From Paraphaeosphaeria minitans (Eukaryota; Ascomycota; Dothideomycetes; Pleosporales; Didymosphaeriaceae), in assembly GCA_015832175.1 (NCBI GenBank), contig WJXW01000008.1:1798001-1862000 (forward strand): 64,000 nt of DNA. Direction: 5' to 3'. This document shows positions 53,807 through 64,000 of this stretch, one piece after another. A program made the translations under genes and the position numbers. Every line of letters begins with the position of its first letter. The first letter of the stretch is position 1. The notes under the pieces are model-generated. The model was not told where the DNA came from. It saw only the letters and a list, made by a program, of their open reading frames with translations, and searched no databases.

Positions 53807-55053
53807 CCCCACGTTTTTGTTTTCTTCCTCTTCTTTGGCCTTTACTGCCATCGCTTGCGTACATGACGGTGACGGCTTGTGGTTGGTTTCTCCCTTTTTC
53901 TTTCTTTCCTTCCTTCTTTCCTTCTTTCCTTCTTTCTTTCTTTCTATTTTTTTCGCTTTCCTTTCCCTGTCCCCCTTTTTTTTGGAAACGGATTATCGAC
54001 AGAGAGATGAAGACGAAGATGATGACTGCACGACTGCGCGACGACGCTTTACTGGGACTGCCAGGGGGAGGATGAGGTCTAGGTTCGCTGGCTACCTAAG
54101 GGTGTGTGTTGTGTGTATTTTGATCTCGTAGGTGGAGGGGAGGGGGAGCCGTTAAATGTTAAGGCTGTTTGTGTTTGGTCTTTGCTCTGCTATAGGACAT
54201 GCCGTGCCGCGGCATGCTATGTGATGTGATGTGATGTAGTATAGCAGTGTCCCTACAAACCACAACCCCAATATATATATATCTAGTGAGATGTAATTTT
54301 TTTTTCCTTTAGATCATTAGTTAACACCCAGTCGTTCACGTTGCTGCAGTGTTGCAGGCTCATCCCGTCGGTGCAAGAATTCGCATGCGCCTGATGGGTT
54401 TCAGGGGCCTTTGCTTTAGCGCGGATGATGCTCGTTGTTCGACTTGCGTTGGTCACTGCATGCAATTCCTAGGAGCCGCGCAAGGAGAAAGTAGGGAGTG
54501 AGAAGACCAGCTGCAAGTATTCAGTCTTTGGCGAGGGTTGAGGCGGGTGTGTCCGTCGATTTGTTGGCACAGAGACCATGTGTTTGGTGTGCAGTGCCAT
54601 TGTGGGTTGTGGATGAGAAACATCATAATCATGCAAAAGTTGGCATGTTCTCCGGACGCGGGATGTTTGCTGTTTACTACTACATAATGGTGGAACCTGG
54701 CTGAAGCCCAAACCGAACACCTACCCACACACGCCCTACACAGACAAAAGAAAGGTGACACGGCAGAAACCTATCCCAGTAGTCTCCATCCGCCCAGGCA
54801 TCGGAGAAATGAAAAAAAAAGAGACGACTGAACGCGCCTGGTGCTATCCGCCCAGCAAGCCTGCAACACAATACAACAAGCGGGAAGAGACGGATAATAC
54901 CGGCCCTTAAAAATGGTTGGAGGTGGTTCCCTCCGCTCGTTCAATGCCCTTGCTGCGGAGATCGTCACCAAAGAGGCATTTCCTGCTCGCATGCACGTAT
55001 TCAGATCGGACGTTCGAGATGTCGCGTCTGCATGGCTCCGTAATTTTCGATTT

Positions 55054-55650
55054 CTACGCTTCAATGGGCTTGATGCCTTTTTTCTTTTGCTCGACCTTGA
55101 GCAGCAATGCACGGTTGATGTGTGGAAGTACACCTCCGAAGGCGATGGTTGCGCGGATGAGCGTGTCGAGCTCCTCGTCACCGCGGATGGCGAGCTGCAA
55201 GTGGCGCGGCGTAATACGCTTAACCTTGAGATCCTTGGCGGCGTTTCCTGCCAGTTCAAGGACTTCAGCAGTCAAATATTCGAGGACGGCGGTGAGGTAG
55301 ATGGAGGCTTTGGCACCGATGCGCGTTTTCTGGCGGGTGATGGTTCGGAGGTGGCGCTTTATGCGACCGCAAGGGAACTGTGTGGAGGCGTGAGCGAGTA
55401 CGAGCTGCAATATGGCGCGGCGCATCGCAGTAGAGACCCTTTATCGCGCGAGCAGGGGCTCCGAGCGAGCATCCAGAGCTTACCTGCAGGCCAGCCTTCG
55501 CCGAGTGCGATTTGGTCGTCTTGACGTGCGAGTCTCCCTTTCCTCCCGTCTTGCCACCGGTCTTGCCCTAGAAGCGCATCAGCTTCGGTGCGCTCTTCAT
55601 CGCGCTGAGTGGGGTCGCCCGAGTCAGGCGCGTACCTTTCCTCCTGGCAT
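55054..55650 (-). CDS. HTZ1: Histone variant H2A.Z
   Basis: Replacement histone deposited by SWR1 at promoter-flanking nucleosomes. Three exons: 55636..55650 (MPGGK), 55484..55567 and 55054..55377, giving 140 residues. The tail [11 protein letters not shown]...[10 protein letters not shown] carries acetylatable lysines. The core starts [13 protein letters not shown]2A.Z-specific features: [43 protein letters not shown] with the extended acidic patch, then [15 protein letters not shown], where canonical H2A has an N-terminal GGV but a different loop, and no SQE C-terminal motif. The intron placement inside the tail (donors GTACGC and GTAAGC) is set by phase. Divergent from the striatin gene. 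Confidence 0.97.
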
Positions 55651-57182
55651 CGTTAGGGCGTATTTCGCGAAAAATTACTGTTGAGTTGGTATGAATAGAG
55701 GTGCGCGACCGTAAATCCCGGCGTTGGAGTCGCGTTCGATGGTGGTGGTGTGGGTGTCGGTGGGGTGGCTGGGTGGAGAGAGAGCTCTTCTTTGGAATGG
55801 TTGTTGTTGTGGCAGACGCGTTAATCGGATCGGGGAAGGTGCCACTTGGCGGAAGGCGCTACCATGCGTTGTCGAACAGGCAGCAAGCGTACAAAAGGGT
55901 GTTACGGTAACCCGGTAGTCGCAGCGAATGAGTTGTCCGTTCATCTGGCGCTTGTATATCGTAGATGGATGTGTGTAGGCGTACGGTTGTAGCTCAAGAC
56001 ACTTGGTGACGTGATGGCAAGGACTAGACTTGCAGTCTTGAAGTATCCAAGACCAGGCGCTACCGTCGAACATCAGTAAGTCCGGCAGAGCGGTGGAAAT
56101 GCGTACCTTGAGTTACATCCCTGGTGCAGCATGCTGAGACGTGTCGGCTAGCTAGTCTCATATGACTGGTCATTCGAGCGGTCAAACAGCGTACATTTGT
56201 GTTGGCCGGCCTTGGTTCTAGAGAGAGGATAAATGTACGAAGAGGCAGGCACCTGGGTAAGAAGAGTTTGGAAAGAAAGGGGAGAGCGAGATTGAAAGGA
56301 ATCATGTGAGGGAGAACTATGCAGTGCTGAGACAAGCGGCTGGGAACAAGGGTGGAGCATAGCTCACGAGAAATAAAGCAAGACGTGCCATTACTGAGGA
56401 ACCGACGGTGAATAGTGCTGAGGGGTTCTGGATCGGTTCGACATGTGTTGTATCCTAGAAGAAGAGCCGTTAGCGGAGGCTTCTCTGGGAGCTGAAGGTG
56501 GCAGACAAAGCGCCAGCTTCAAACAATGTTCATGAGTATGAGGTCCTGGGGTAGTCTAGTGTTCGTAGTAAGCCCTTTCTTGCTCAGTCCTGCGAGCGAC
56601 TGGTAGAATGGCCCAGCGGACTCGAACTGCTGCAGCTACCCGCATGAGTGGGAGATGGCAGAGCTCGAGGGCTGGACCCTGTGAGTTTCATATGGCGATC
56701 GGGCCCTTTTAATCAGTCCAACCATGAGACCGTTATACCTAGTATAGCAGAGTGAAGACGGAACAAAAGTGCTAAGGGTAGCTCAACGAAAGCCGTGATG
56801 TTCACTGTGCATCGAGAACGGGACCGAGCCGACAGCGCAAGCATGCGAGGCTAGCCCCGAACAAGCATGGTTCGCTTGGCTTTCAATGGGGGCACCACGA
56901 CGACCACGACGCCCAGCTCTCCCTTTCCGCGCCGCAAGCCGCAAGCCGCTGATAGCTGGTCTGATTCCAAACGCCGCTGTACGCCCTCTCGTGCACCCCG
57001 CCGACCGAACTGCACATCCTCCGCGCAGTCGCGGCTGCCCCAGACGCCCGAGCGCCTGTCCGATCCGAGCTCCTCGTTACGCACAGCTATTCATCGCTTG
57101 GGTTGACACCTCGCCGCCGCCGCATGTTGACACGCGCGGAACCGTTTGACCCAACACACGACCAGTTCAGAGGAGCGACGTA
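55651..57182. other. 1.5 kb divergent region between H2A.Z and striatin
   Basis: No coding gene recognised. It should hold both promoters; a C-rich stretch at about 56890-57150 precedes the striatin start. I looked for tRNA-like A/B boxes and found none that pair. Confidence 0.5.
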
Positions 57183-59858
57183 ATGGCATGGCAGTCGCCC
57201 TCGGCCATGGGCCCGGGCGGAGCTGCTGGCGGAGGTGACGGCAATGTGCAGACAGGGACAGAGTACACGCTGCAGGGTAAGGGACGCCGCTACTGGCACG
57301 ATGCCGTCGCAGGCTGCATATGCTAACTGATGCCCCCAGGAGTCATGCGATTTCTGCAATTGGAATGGCATAGTCATGAACGAGCGCGCAATGCCTGGGA
57401 CATCGAGCGCGCCGAAATGAAGGCCAAGATCGCAAAGCAGGAGGGCGAGGTCCGCAGCGCGAAGAAGCTCAACGACCAGCTCAATAGGCACGTGCAGATG
57501 CTCGAGCAGGCACTGAAGAACGAGCGGTCAAAGTCAAAGGCCGGCGCGAGTGCCCAAGCTGCGGCCGAAGAAAAGAAAGACAAGGCCAAAGCAGACGCGA
57601 AAAAGGGTATGGGACTTGTAAAGCGTGCGCAAACACTTCTTATTTGGCTGCTTCCCCTCTCCTGTTCGAGCTGACGTGTTGTATTTCTAGCCCAAGCCAA
57701 GCCTCACAATTCGTTCCTCGATGTCCACCCGGAATCCTCAGAGCACGCCGAAGCCGAGCGAGACAGCCTCCGCGAAAAGTCCAAGATGTATCTCACAAGA
57801 TGTGTCGAGGAGATCACCTATTTGCTGACTCCGCCCGCTCAACCTGCGCCTAACCCAGGCCATCATGGAATGGACAACGGCTCTGGTTTCCTCAATCACG
57901 GTCAGCCTTCGATGGACGACCTGTACCCTGGCCTTCGACAGTACCAGGGGAAACTGCAGCTGCCTACAATGCCCGGCACATCGTTATCGAACCATCAAGT
58001 ACACAGTATTCATACAACTACAGAGATGCATCCTTTCGGAGTGCAGCCACCCCAGGGCCCTTCCCAGGCCCCACCCATGATCCGTGAGCCTTCGGGCCAG
58101 CCCGTAATCTCTCATACAGGCCCATCAACCGAATTTATTGCACAACCCCCGCAACAGCAGCAACCACAACAACCTTACATTTCTGTGCCTGAGGAACAGG
58201 TGGAAAAGGTCACGCATACTTATGACAATCAGGGTCGGCCGATTACCAGCCGAGAAGAGGGCCCATTGGGCAATACTCCAGTGACGGTGGATGACCCGGG
58301 AAGTTGGAATTTCGAAGAAGAGCCCATCACCGAAATAACCCAGGAACCCTCGCTAGCCCGGCGACCTGATACGGAGTCCTTTCCGAGTGCCAACAGCATC
58401 CCCGCAAAATCACCCCCGCGACATGGGAAACGGAAAACAAGCCTAGAGCTACATCGGAGGCGGGCAAGTCATGGAGAAGCACGAGAAGTGGCCAGCCAGA
58501 ATGCTCGTTCTGATCCGCAGAATTTCAAAGTACGATTCGCCCTTCGTGGCCACCTTGACGTTGTAAGGTCCGTCATTTTCACCGGTGGTGGTAGTCCCAC
58601 TGAACCGGAAATATGCACTGCGGGCGACGACGGCATGATTAAGAGGTGGATTATTCCTGCAAGCTATGCCAGCCAACATAGCATGAACAACGATCTGGAC
58701 ATCTCTCCATACTGGTCACATCGAGGTCACGACGGCATTGTAACTTCTTTGGCGGCATGCCCCTCGACAGCCTCCTTCGCAACTGGCGGAAGGGTGTCTG
58801 GCGATGGATGGATATTCTCCGGAGGACAGGATGCTACCATTCGCGTCTGGGAGAGAGGCCGTGTGGATCCGAAAGCTACACTCGAGGGGCACACAGATGC
58901 TGTCTGGACTGTGTGCGTACTCCCGGCAACATGTCATTCAGTGTTTGGTGCGGACTGTAGCAACTATGGTGGACCCGACCGGGTGTTGCTTGCATCAGGT
59001 TCGGCAGACGGTACCATCAAGATATGGGCCGTGAGCGCACCTCCACAGCTCGTCTCGCCCCAGACAGGCTCTCGCCGTGGTGTTGGTGGAAGTCGAAGAC
59101 ACTCAGTGACATCGGGATCGAACTACCCTTCATCTCCACAACCAAGTATTGCAACTTCGACACCGTTCCACTACATGCTCGTACATACCATTGAGCGTGC
59201 TACGCAACCTTCTCCCACTTGCATCAGCCCTCTTTCTCCCAACGGCGAGAACTTTGTGGTTTCGTTCACAGACGCTACGATTCTCGTATACGATACGCGA
59301 ACGGGCGAAGAGCTCATTGGCATGGCCAGCGCAGAAACCTATGACGGCACACCAGGAACAGGTATCACATCGGTTGTCACGACTTCACAAAGCATGGAAG
59401 GTGCATCTGCACAAGATTCCAGCCGCGGATCCGATGAAGAAGGCGCTGTACACGGCCCAACTGGGTCGGGTACCAGTGGGGGTATAGAAGGCGTTATCAT
59501 CAGTGGGCATGAAGACCAGTTCATCAGGTTCTACGATGCAAACTCTGGTAAGTTTTGTCATCCACTGCCCTCAATGACCAACAAGCTTACAAGACCAGGC
59601 CAATGCACCTACAACATGCTCGCCCACCCCGCCGCGATCTCATCCCTTGCTATTAGCAAAGATGGTCACGAAGCCGTCTCCGCAGGCCACGACGCCTCGA
59701 TCCGCTTCTGGTCCCTCGACAAGCGCATCTGCACGCAAGAAATCACTGCGCACCGCATTATGCGCGGCGAGGGCGTCTGCAGCGTCGTCTGGAGCCAGGA
59801 CGGACGTCTCGTCGTTTCCGCGGGCGGCGACGGCGTTGTCAAGGTCTTCGCCAGATGA
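57183..59858 (+). CDS. Striatin-family WD40 scaffold of STRIPAK
   Basis: B''' scaffold of the PP2A STRIPAK complex (PRO11/strA in filamentous fungi), controlling hyphal fusion and fruiting. Exons: 57183..57276, 57340..57606, 57691..59547 and 59599..59858, giving 825 residues. Intron 3 (59548..59598, 51 nt, donor GTAAGT, acceptor CAG) is stop-free and in frame; removing it gives NSGQCTYNMLAHP, which matches the WD repeat. Domains: the striatin N-terminal region GVMRFLQLEWHSHERARNAWDIERAEMKAKI (caveolin-binding-like plus coiled coil, about residues 32-110), a Gln/Pro-rich linker, and at least six WD40 repeats from about residue 370 (RGHLDVVRSVIF, RGHDGIVTSLAA, EGHTDAVWTVCV, SGSADGTIKIW, ISGHEDQFIRFYD, SAGHDASIRFW, SAGGDGVVKVF). 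Confidence 0.95.
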
Positions 59859-60672
59859 TGCGACCCTGCATTCAAATTTCTAGCACACGCTGCGCTGCAT
59901 TTTCAAATCACACGCGTATAGCATACCGTATTTTTTTGCCGGAAAAATACCCCCAAAGCGTAGGAGCATTCATTGGAACGAGATATGGGTTTTTCTTTGG
60001 TTTTCGACGGAGTCGGTGTGTGGGGTGGGTTGACGATGATAATGGATGAATGGCGGAGGGCTTTTATCTTTCTTGTATCAAGTTCAAGTGCTTTGAGGGG
60101 CTTGAGATTAGAGTGCCAATGGTTGGCGGGCAGCGCAGGTTCGTGAGATTGCGAGCATGGACCGTGATTAATGCATGGTACCTTGGCGCCGGCTCTTTGG
60201 CTGTGAAAGAGGGCCACGCTGGCGGAACTGTGCTGTAGTTGTATTCATATACGAGCGTTGGAATGACGGAAGGCGTTGTAGTGGACAGAATAGAGATTGA
60301 GGGCTGTGTGTGAGAGAAAGTCCTTCTGAGTAATGCTTTCGGTGACTTTGCTTAGGTGACTGTCTGCAGCTAAGCAGTAAACATCTGAAACCATGATCCT
60401 CACTTCGAAAAAGCTCAATGTGTAGCTCATACTACTTGAGTATTGCAATCGCGCGTGTGATCCGGTCGAATAAGAGCGTATGTTCGAAATGGCATCCTCA
60501 CATCCGTCTTGCATAGGTCCCGCCCCTCCACGACAAAAGTATATTACAGCTTCATTCCTCCTGCGACACATCCTTATACCGCGGAGATAGGATCCTCCTG
60601 ATGTACAAGTCACCCACATTAACCTTCTCGTACTTATGCTCTCCGGCTTCTTAACAGCACTCCAGAACGTCA
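59859..60672. other. Striatin 3' flank
   Basis: No gene recognised; probable 3' UTR in the first few hundred bases, then unassigned sequence leading to the MFS relic. Confidence 0.5.
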
Positions 60673-61026
60673 ATCTCGGCATCCGCATCCGACGTCAAAA
60701 ACCTGAACCTCCTCATCCTCCTCTTCGGCACCATCAGCCCCCTCGTTTGAGAAATCCGGCTAGGCTTAAAAATTGTGTCGTACATGTATGCGGGACTTGA
60801 TGGCTCACTGTCTTCGATGTTTCACGCCTGGGCAAACATACTAACCACTGGCGATGCGCATGTTCGGGCGTTAACCCTCGCGGTCATGGAAGGATTCAAG
60901 GCCAACCTGGGTTTTTTGATCATTATGTGCATGTGAGTTCTGGTGCTTGTGTTATTTGAGATGCGAGCGTTGTCCAGGAAGCAGGCCGAGGCTGAGGGCA
61001 TTGCAGGGGAACACATACCTAAGTGA
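60673..61026 (+). pseudogene. Relic of an MFS transporter C-terminus (allantoate/Tna1-like)
   Basis: One frame reads VKNLNLLILLFGTISPLV, stop, GLKIVSYMYAGLDGSLSSM, FHAWANILTTGDAHVRALTLAVM, NLGFLIIMCM, stop, VLVLVLFEMRALSRKQAEAEG and a terminal stop at 61024..61026. The pattern of SY-(helix)-WAN-(short loop with D and RAL)-VM followed by a last membrane helix and a charged tail is that of the C-terminal half of anion:cation symporters in the Dal5/Tna1/Seo1 group. Two in-frame TGA codons, no N-terminal half within the preceding kilobase and no start make this a fragment. The family assignment is from memory of motif pattern and is moderate. Confidence 0.5.
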
Positions 61027-61165
61027 GCATGGTGTAACAGCGGTAAGATTGGACGCGGGAAACAAAGCGTAGTTCAACTATCAAATAGTGGCGCCCGCTT
61101 CCTGCAAGTTGAAAGAACATTATAGGAGAGTATTCTTGAGGTGTTCAGCATCTGTCTATACTTCA

Positions 61166-62293
61166 CTAAGCTTTCGGTCTAAACGTCTCCTCCATTCCCC
61201 TGAACAACGGCATCCCAAACAGCTTCTCCCACTCACCCTCGCTCGCAGCGCGCAGAATATCCTTGCCCAGCTCGACGAGGGCTTTCGTGCCATCGCGGTC
61301 GGTCCACGCAACACGCGTCGGCCAGAACGCAATATGCACACCGGCATGAATGGCGAAGCGGCGAAACCATTCTCTGTCTGGAATCTCAGGGCGGGCAGAA
61401 AAATACGCATTGAGGAAAGCAGGCACAAGTCGACGATCCCCGCAGAAGCGGTCAAGGAGAAAGGACTCGGCGATGAATTGTGCGGTGTCTGTCGCAGAGG
61501 CGCCGCGGCGCGTCATTTCCCAGTCTACGACCGTGAGGTCCACTCCCCCGCCTTGCTTCGCAGCCGGCTTCACCAGCACGTTGCCGGGCCAGAAATCTCC
61601 GTGGCAGATGCACTCATTTTCGTGTGCGAGACGGCTGCCATATTCGTCGTTGATCTGCTGGGCGAGCTCGATGTCTTTGGCGAGAAGGTCGTTGGAGTCG
61701 GCGTGGCGTGGAATGTTGCCTTCACCATCACCGTACTCCGCAAAAGCGGATGAGAGGTTCTTGTAGGAGTGTCTGTAGATGGAAACCGCGATGGCATTGT
61801 TTTCCTTTAGGTTTTGAGAGGTAGAGTCCAGCGACACAGGGGTGGCGACTGTGCAGGTATGTAGTGCCGCAAGCCAGCGGCCTAGGGCGGCACCGATGGA
61901 GGAGATGTCCAGGGTCGGGTCGCCGTATGCGTCTTTTAAATGTCGAGAGCCGCCGTCTGAGATGCACAGCAGTTTGTTCTCTTTGTCGTAGCTGTGCACA
62001 GCTACGGGGTGAACAGAGGATTCAGGAAGCTGTGAGCTGAGGAGAGAGGGGAGGAGCTCAAGGACCCTGTCCTCGTAATCCATTCTGCTGGGGTCGAAGG
62101 CAAAAGAGGTGTTGGAGTGGAGATAGGGTGCTGCATGCTTGTATATTTTGGTCGAGCCATCGGGAAGGGTGACAGAATAGACGTAGTTTGCGGTGCCGCC
62201 GGTCAGAAAGGATACAGAGGTGTGAGAGATGGAACGGGATGCGAGGTAGACAGAAAGGCCGCGTTCGGTGGTTAGGTCGTGTTCCGAGGCCAT
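61166..62293 (-). CDS. APH-fold phosphotransferase (aminoglycoside/methylthioribose kinase-like)
   Basis: 375 residues, single exon, with the protein-kinase-like fold of the APH family, which phosphorylates small molecules. Visible features: an N-lobe Gly-rich stretch (FLTGGTANYVYSVTLPDGSTKIYKHA, Lys as ATP-binding residue), catalytic loop CICHGDFWPGNVLV (about residues 225-238; Asp as base, Asn for metal) and DFG-equivalent VVDWEMTRRG (about 250-259), all intact. The GGTANYV opening and HGDFWPGN recall methylthioribose-kinase/choline-kinase-like fungal proteins rather than bacterial resistance enzymes. No signal peptide. The substrate is not predictable. The gene begins about 1.7 kb before the right edge, with no partner in the visible sequence. 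Confidence 0.9.
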   Translation of the reverse strand: MASEHDLTTERGLSVYLASRSISHTSVSFLTGGTANYVYSVTLPDGSTKIYKHAAPYLHSNTSFAFDPSRMDYEDRVLELLPSLLSSQLPESSVHPVAVHSYDKENKLLCISDGGSRHLKDAYGDPTLDISSIGAALGRWLAALHTCTVATPVSLDSTSQNLKENNAIAVSIYRHSYKNLSSAFAEYGDGEGNIPRHADSNDLLAKDIELAQQINDEYGSRLAHENECICHGDFWPGNVLVKPAAKQGGGVDLTVVDWEMTRRGASATDTAQFIAESFLLDRFCGDRRLVPAFLNAYFSARPEIPDREWFRRFAIHAGVHIAFWPTRVAWTDRDGTKALVELGKDILRAASEGEWEKLFGMPLFRGMEETFRPKA

Positions 62294-64000
62294 GATGGGG
62301 GTCTGGCCTTGTGTTTACTCTTTAATGGGCAGTTGATATAGGTAGGAAGTCGGAAGTGCACTTGATTCAAAGCACGATCTTGCGGGCAGTTGGAAGCCTC
62401 CTTACATTTATAGTGTGATCTGGGTAGGTACCTAACACTAGCAGTGAGAATTAAAGCCACCCTAGCAGTAAAATCCAAAGCCACCCTAGGCCATAGGTGT
62501 ACTGCTTAGCTTGAGGGACGTTGATTTACAGGAAGACTCCTCGGGCCCGATGATTAATGCCGCTCATTTGCCCCCGTATTCCTCGTGTTGCAATGATGCA
62601 GGATGAATCATAATGCAGGGTGGGGACATCGCCGAGGCTAGATCTATATTTGGTTTGGCGTTGGGTCCCCCATTCTTTCTTCGCACACAGAACTAGTGGG
62701 ATCTGGTACATACTCTCTTCGGCTGATAATTGCTGATCATTTATCCAGTCAAACCACCACCTTGCCCATATCATCACCGAGGTCGGCCTACTAGATCTTT
62801 CAGAATGTCTTCTGCTGTCTTCACGAGGAACAGATCGTTTTCAGGTGGGGAAGCGAGCGTGACCATAAGAGGAATATGTTCTTCATTTCCAGTCGCTCTG
62901 GATTTGTACGGAATTTGATCCAGGGGAATGGCGATGGCAAGTGACCTGAGGACTTCCGCAGACGCAAGAGAAGAGATGCCCGGTTGAGAAGATCGTTGAA
63001 AACGAGAAATCGTTGGACTTTGCATGCATAGCCACTGCGGCAACACCTACGTAACTCCGTCTCGATGTCTAGGTAACATCTCTTGTGAATACACGATGAG
63101 AGAATTTGATCGATGGCCTGACAGGAATGGTTTCGTTAACCCATTTCGCATGGATGGCAACCTTTGCAAAAACCAACATCGCGCTGTTGCCGCGTAATTA
63201 TTCTTCCTATACTCCGACTATGCTCGTTTCTGGGGCTGGTTTATGGGCGACGACCAATTTCTTCGCGTAGGTACTAGTCGCCAAAAGAGTCTTGGCTGTG
63301 GTAGGTAGGCATCGTCTTCGGGAGCCAACCCTACCTGAAAAATTAGAGATCAATGAAGCTGAGGAAGAAATGGTCAGACGCGACCGGGCTGATATATCCA
63401 CTGAGCAACTGCCCTTTATCTTCCGTAAGAGGATTCTCCTCCAACTCACGGTAGACTGATACATCCTGCGCCTCCCCATCAAAATGCGTCTCGAAGTCTT
63501 ATGATTTAGGATCGTACCCATGTCCACCTGGTTTCGATCAACCGTACAATACAAAGGCACTAGGCCAAATGACAACTGTGAAACTTCCAGGATCCCCAAT
63601 CCAGGAATCCTCCTTGAGCCCCTCCGCAGCAAACCCTCAGAGTCCAGTGACATCTCGAGCCAACACGCCCATAGCATCCCAAGTGGGCCTGTACGGCTAG
63701 AAGCCACGTGTGCTACCTAGTGGCTCGAACGTATACCAAAGCATCCACCTACACACCAAAATGCTAGCCTCCTAGCGATGCTTTCTCCAGCCTTGCACGC
63801 GTCTGCTTGATGCCTGTCGAGATGGAGACGAAACAACGCACTAGGTATCAGTGCCGGTTGCCATGTAGAGACTCGTTCGCAGCCGTAGCAGAGCTACTTC
63901 TCCTCCAGGTGACTGGTATCAATCTCCTCGTGGGTTCCATGGCGCCTGATAATCGATGTATTTGACGGACTCCTTCCAAGCGCCGAGAAAAAAAATCATC
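62294..64000. other. 1.7 kb without an intact gene; possible coding remnants
   Basis: A plus frame from about 63196 reads TMLVSGAGLWATTNFFA, stop, VLVAKRVLAVVGRH...LPEKLEINEAEEEMVRRDRAD to a stop near 63465, and a second frame from about 63497 reads GSYPCPPGFDQPYNTKALG...SRANTPIASQVGLYG to a stop near 63700. Together they look like a transmembrane segment plus a cytoplasmic tail of a decayed gene. On the minus strand 62774..63046 is also protein-like (LAIAIPLDQIPYKSRATG). No family recognised for either. Confidence 0.35.

Larger units (their letters stand above)
52482..55053. other. 2.6 kb convergent intergenic with simple repeats
   Basis: No gene recognised; open frames at 52899-53864 (minus) and 53592-54131 (plus) are translations of the repeats. 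Besides the two repeats listed, there are CTTT-like tracts (about 53895-53950) and a TATATATATAT run near 54273. Confidence 0.6.

Noticed and set aside
52899..53864. 321-codon minus frame rich in Lys/Ser/Gln and Arg/Glu/Gly
   Set aside because: Composed of translated TTTGC and CCTCC repeats; a low-complexity artefact.
54270..54285. TATATATATAT as a TATA promoter
   Set aside because: No gene starts nearby; simple AT repeat.
56590..56830. tRNA-like words (GGTAGAATGGCCCAGCGG, GGGTAGCTCAACG)
   Set aside because: No B-box at the right distance and no acceptor-stem pairing.

Overview
The window reads as nuclear DNA of a filamentous ascomycete (Pezizomycotina; probably Dothideomycetes, but the class is an inference). 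Genes are compact and on both strands. I could place about 36 introns by protein continuity; nearly all are 40-90 nt, with GTATGT/GTAAGT-like donors, CTAAC/CTGAC branch sites and CAG/TAG acceptors. The gene set is typically fungal: bifunctional ArgJ, HIS3-type dehydratase, striatin of the STRIPAK complex, Hcm1/Sep1-like forkhead, P5B ATPase, secreted Thr/Ser-rich and Cys-rich proteins, and a NACHT (NLR-like) relic.

Layout. 0-11 kb: NmrA-like protein (cut by the left edge), argJ, a small membrane protein, a single-pass Ser/Thr-rich surface protein, BUD31 divergent from complex I subunit NDUFA6, and RPC19 divergent from HIS3. 12-19 kb: forkhead factor, about 2.9 kb of minisatellites, and a secreted apple/PAN-like protein. 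20-25 kb: mitochondrial DEAD-box helicase divergent from an amidase. 24.9-27.1 kb: a decayed NACHT NTPase gene on the minus strand, visible only by translating across stops and frameshifts. 28-31 kb: Gly/Asn/Ser repeat protein. 31-40 kb: P5B ATPase (YPK9-like), SIS1-type J protein and CBF5, all on minus. 40-44 kb: a small Cys-rich secreted protein preceded by an in-frame 45-bp repeat, then a 3.3 kb gene-poor stretch. 44-53 kb: a small basic protein, UFD1 divergent from LIN1, more minisatellites, and an RRM/R3H protein (Pin4/Cip2-like). 53-62 kb: simple repeats, histone H2A.Z divergent from striatin, an MFS transporter relic, and an APH-fold kinase. 62-64 kb: no intact gene.

Most genes are housekeeping: amino-acid synthesis, RNA polymerase I/III, spliceosome, pseudouridylation, respiration, proteostasis and chromatin. 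They form divergent pairs sharing short promoters (BUD31/NDUFA6, RPC19/HIS3, helicase/amidase, UFD1/LIN1, H2A.Z/striatin), not a functional cluster. I see no biosynthetic cluster, CRISPR array, rRNA, convincing tRNA or intact transposon. The most unusual items are the NACHT relic, two GC-AG introns, a UFD1 start codon followed directly by an intron, three stop-free 3n introns inside conserved genes, and the repeat-extended leader of the Cys-rich secreted protein.
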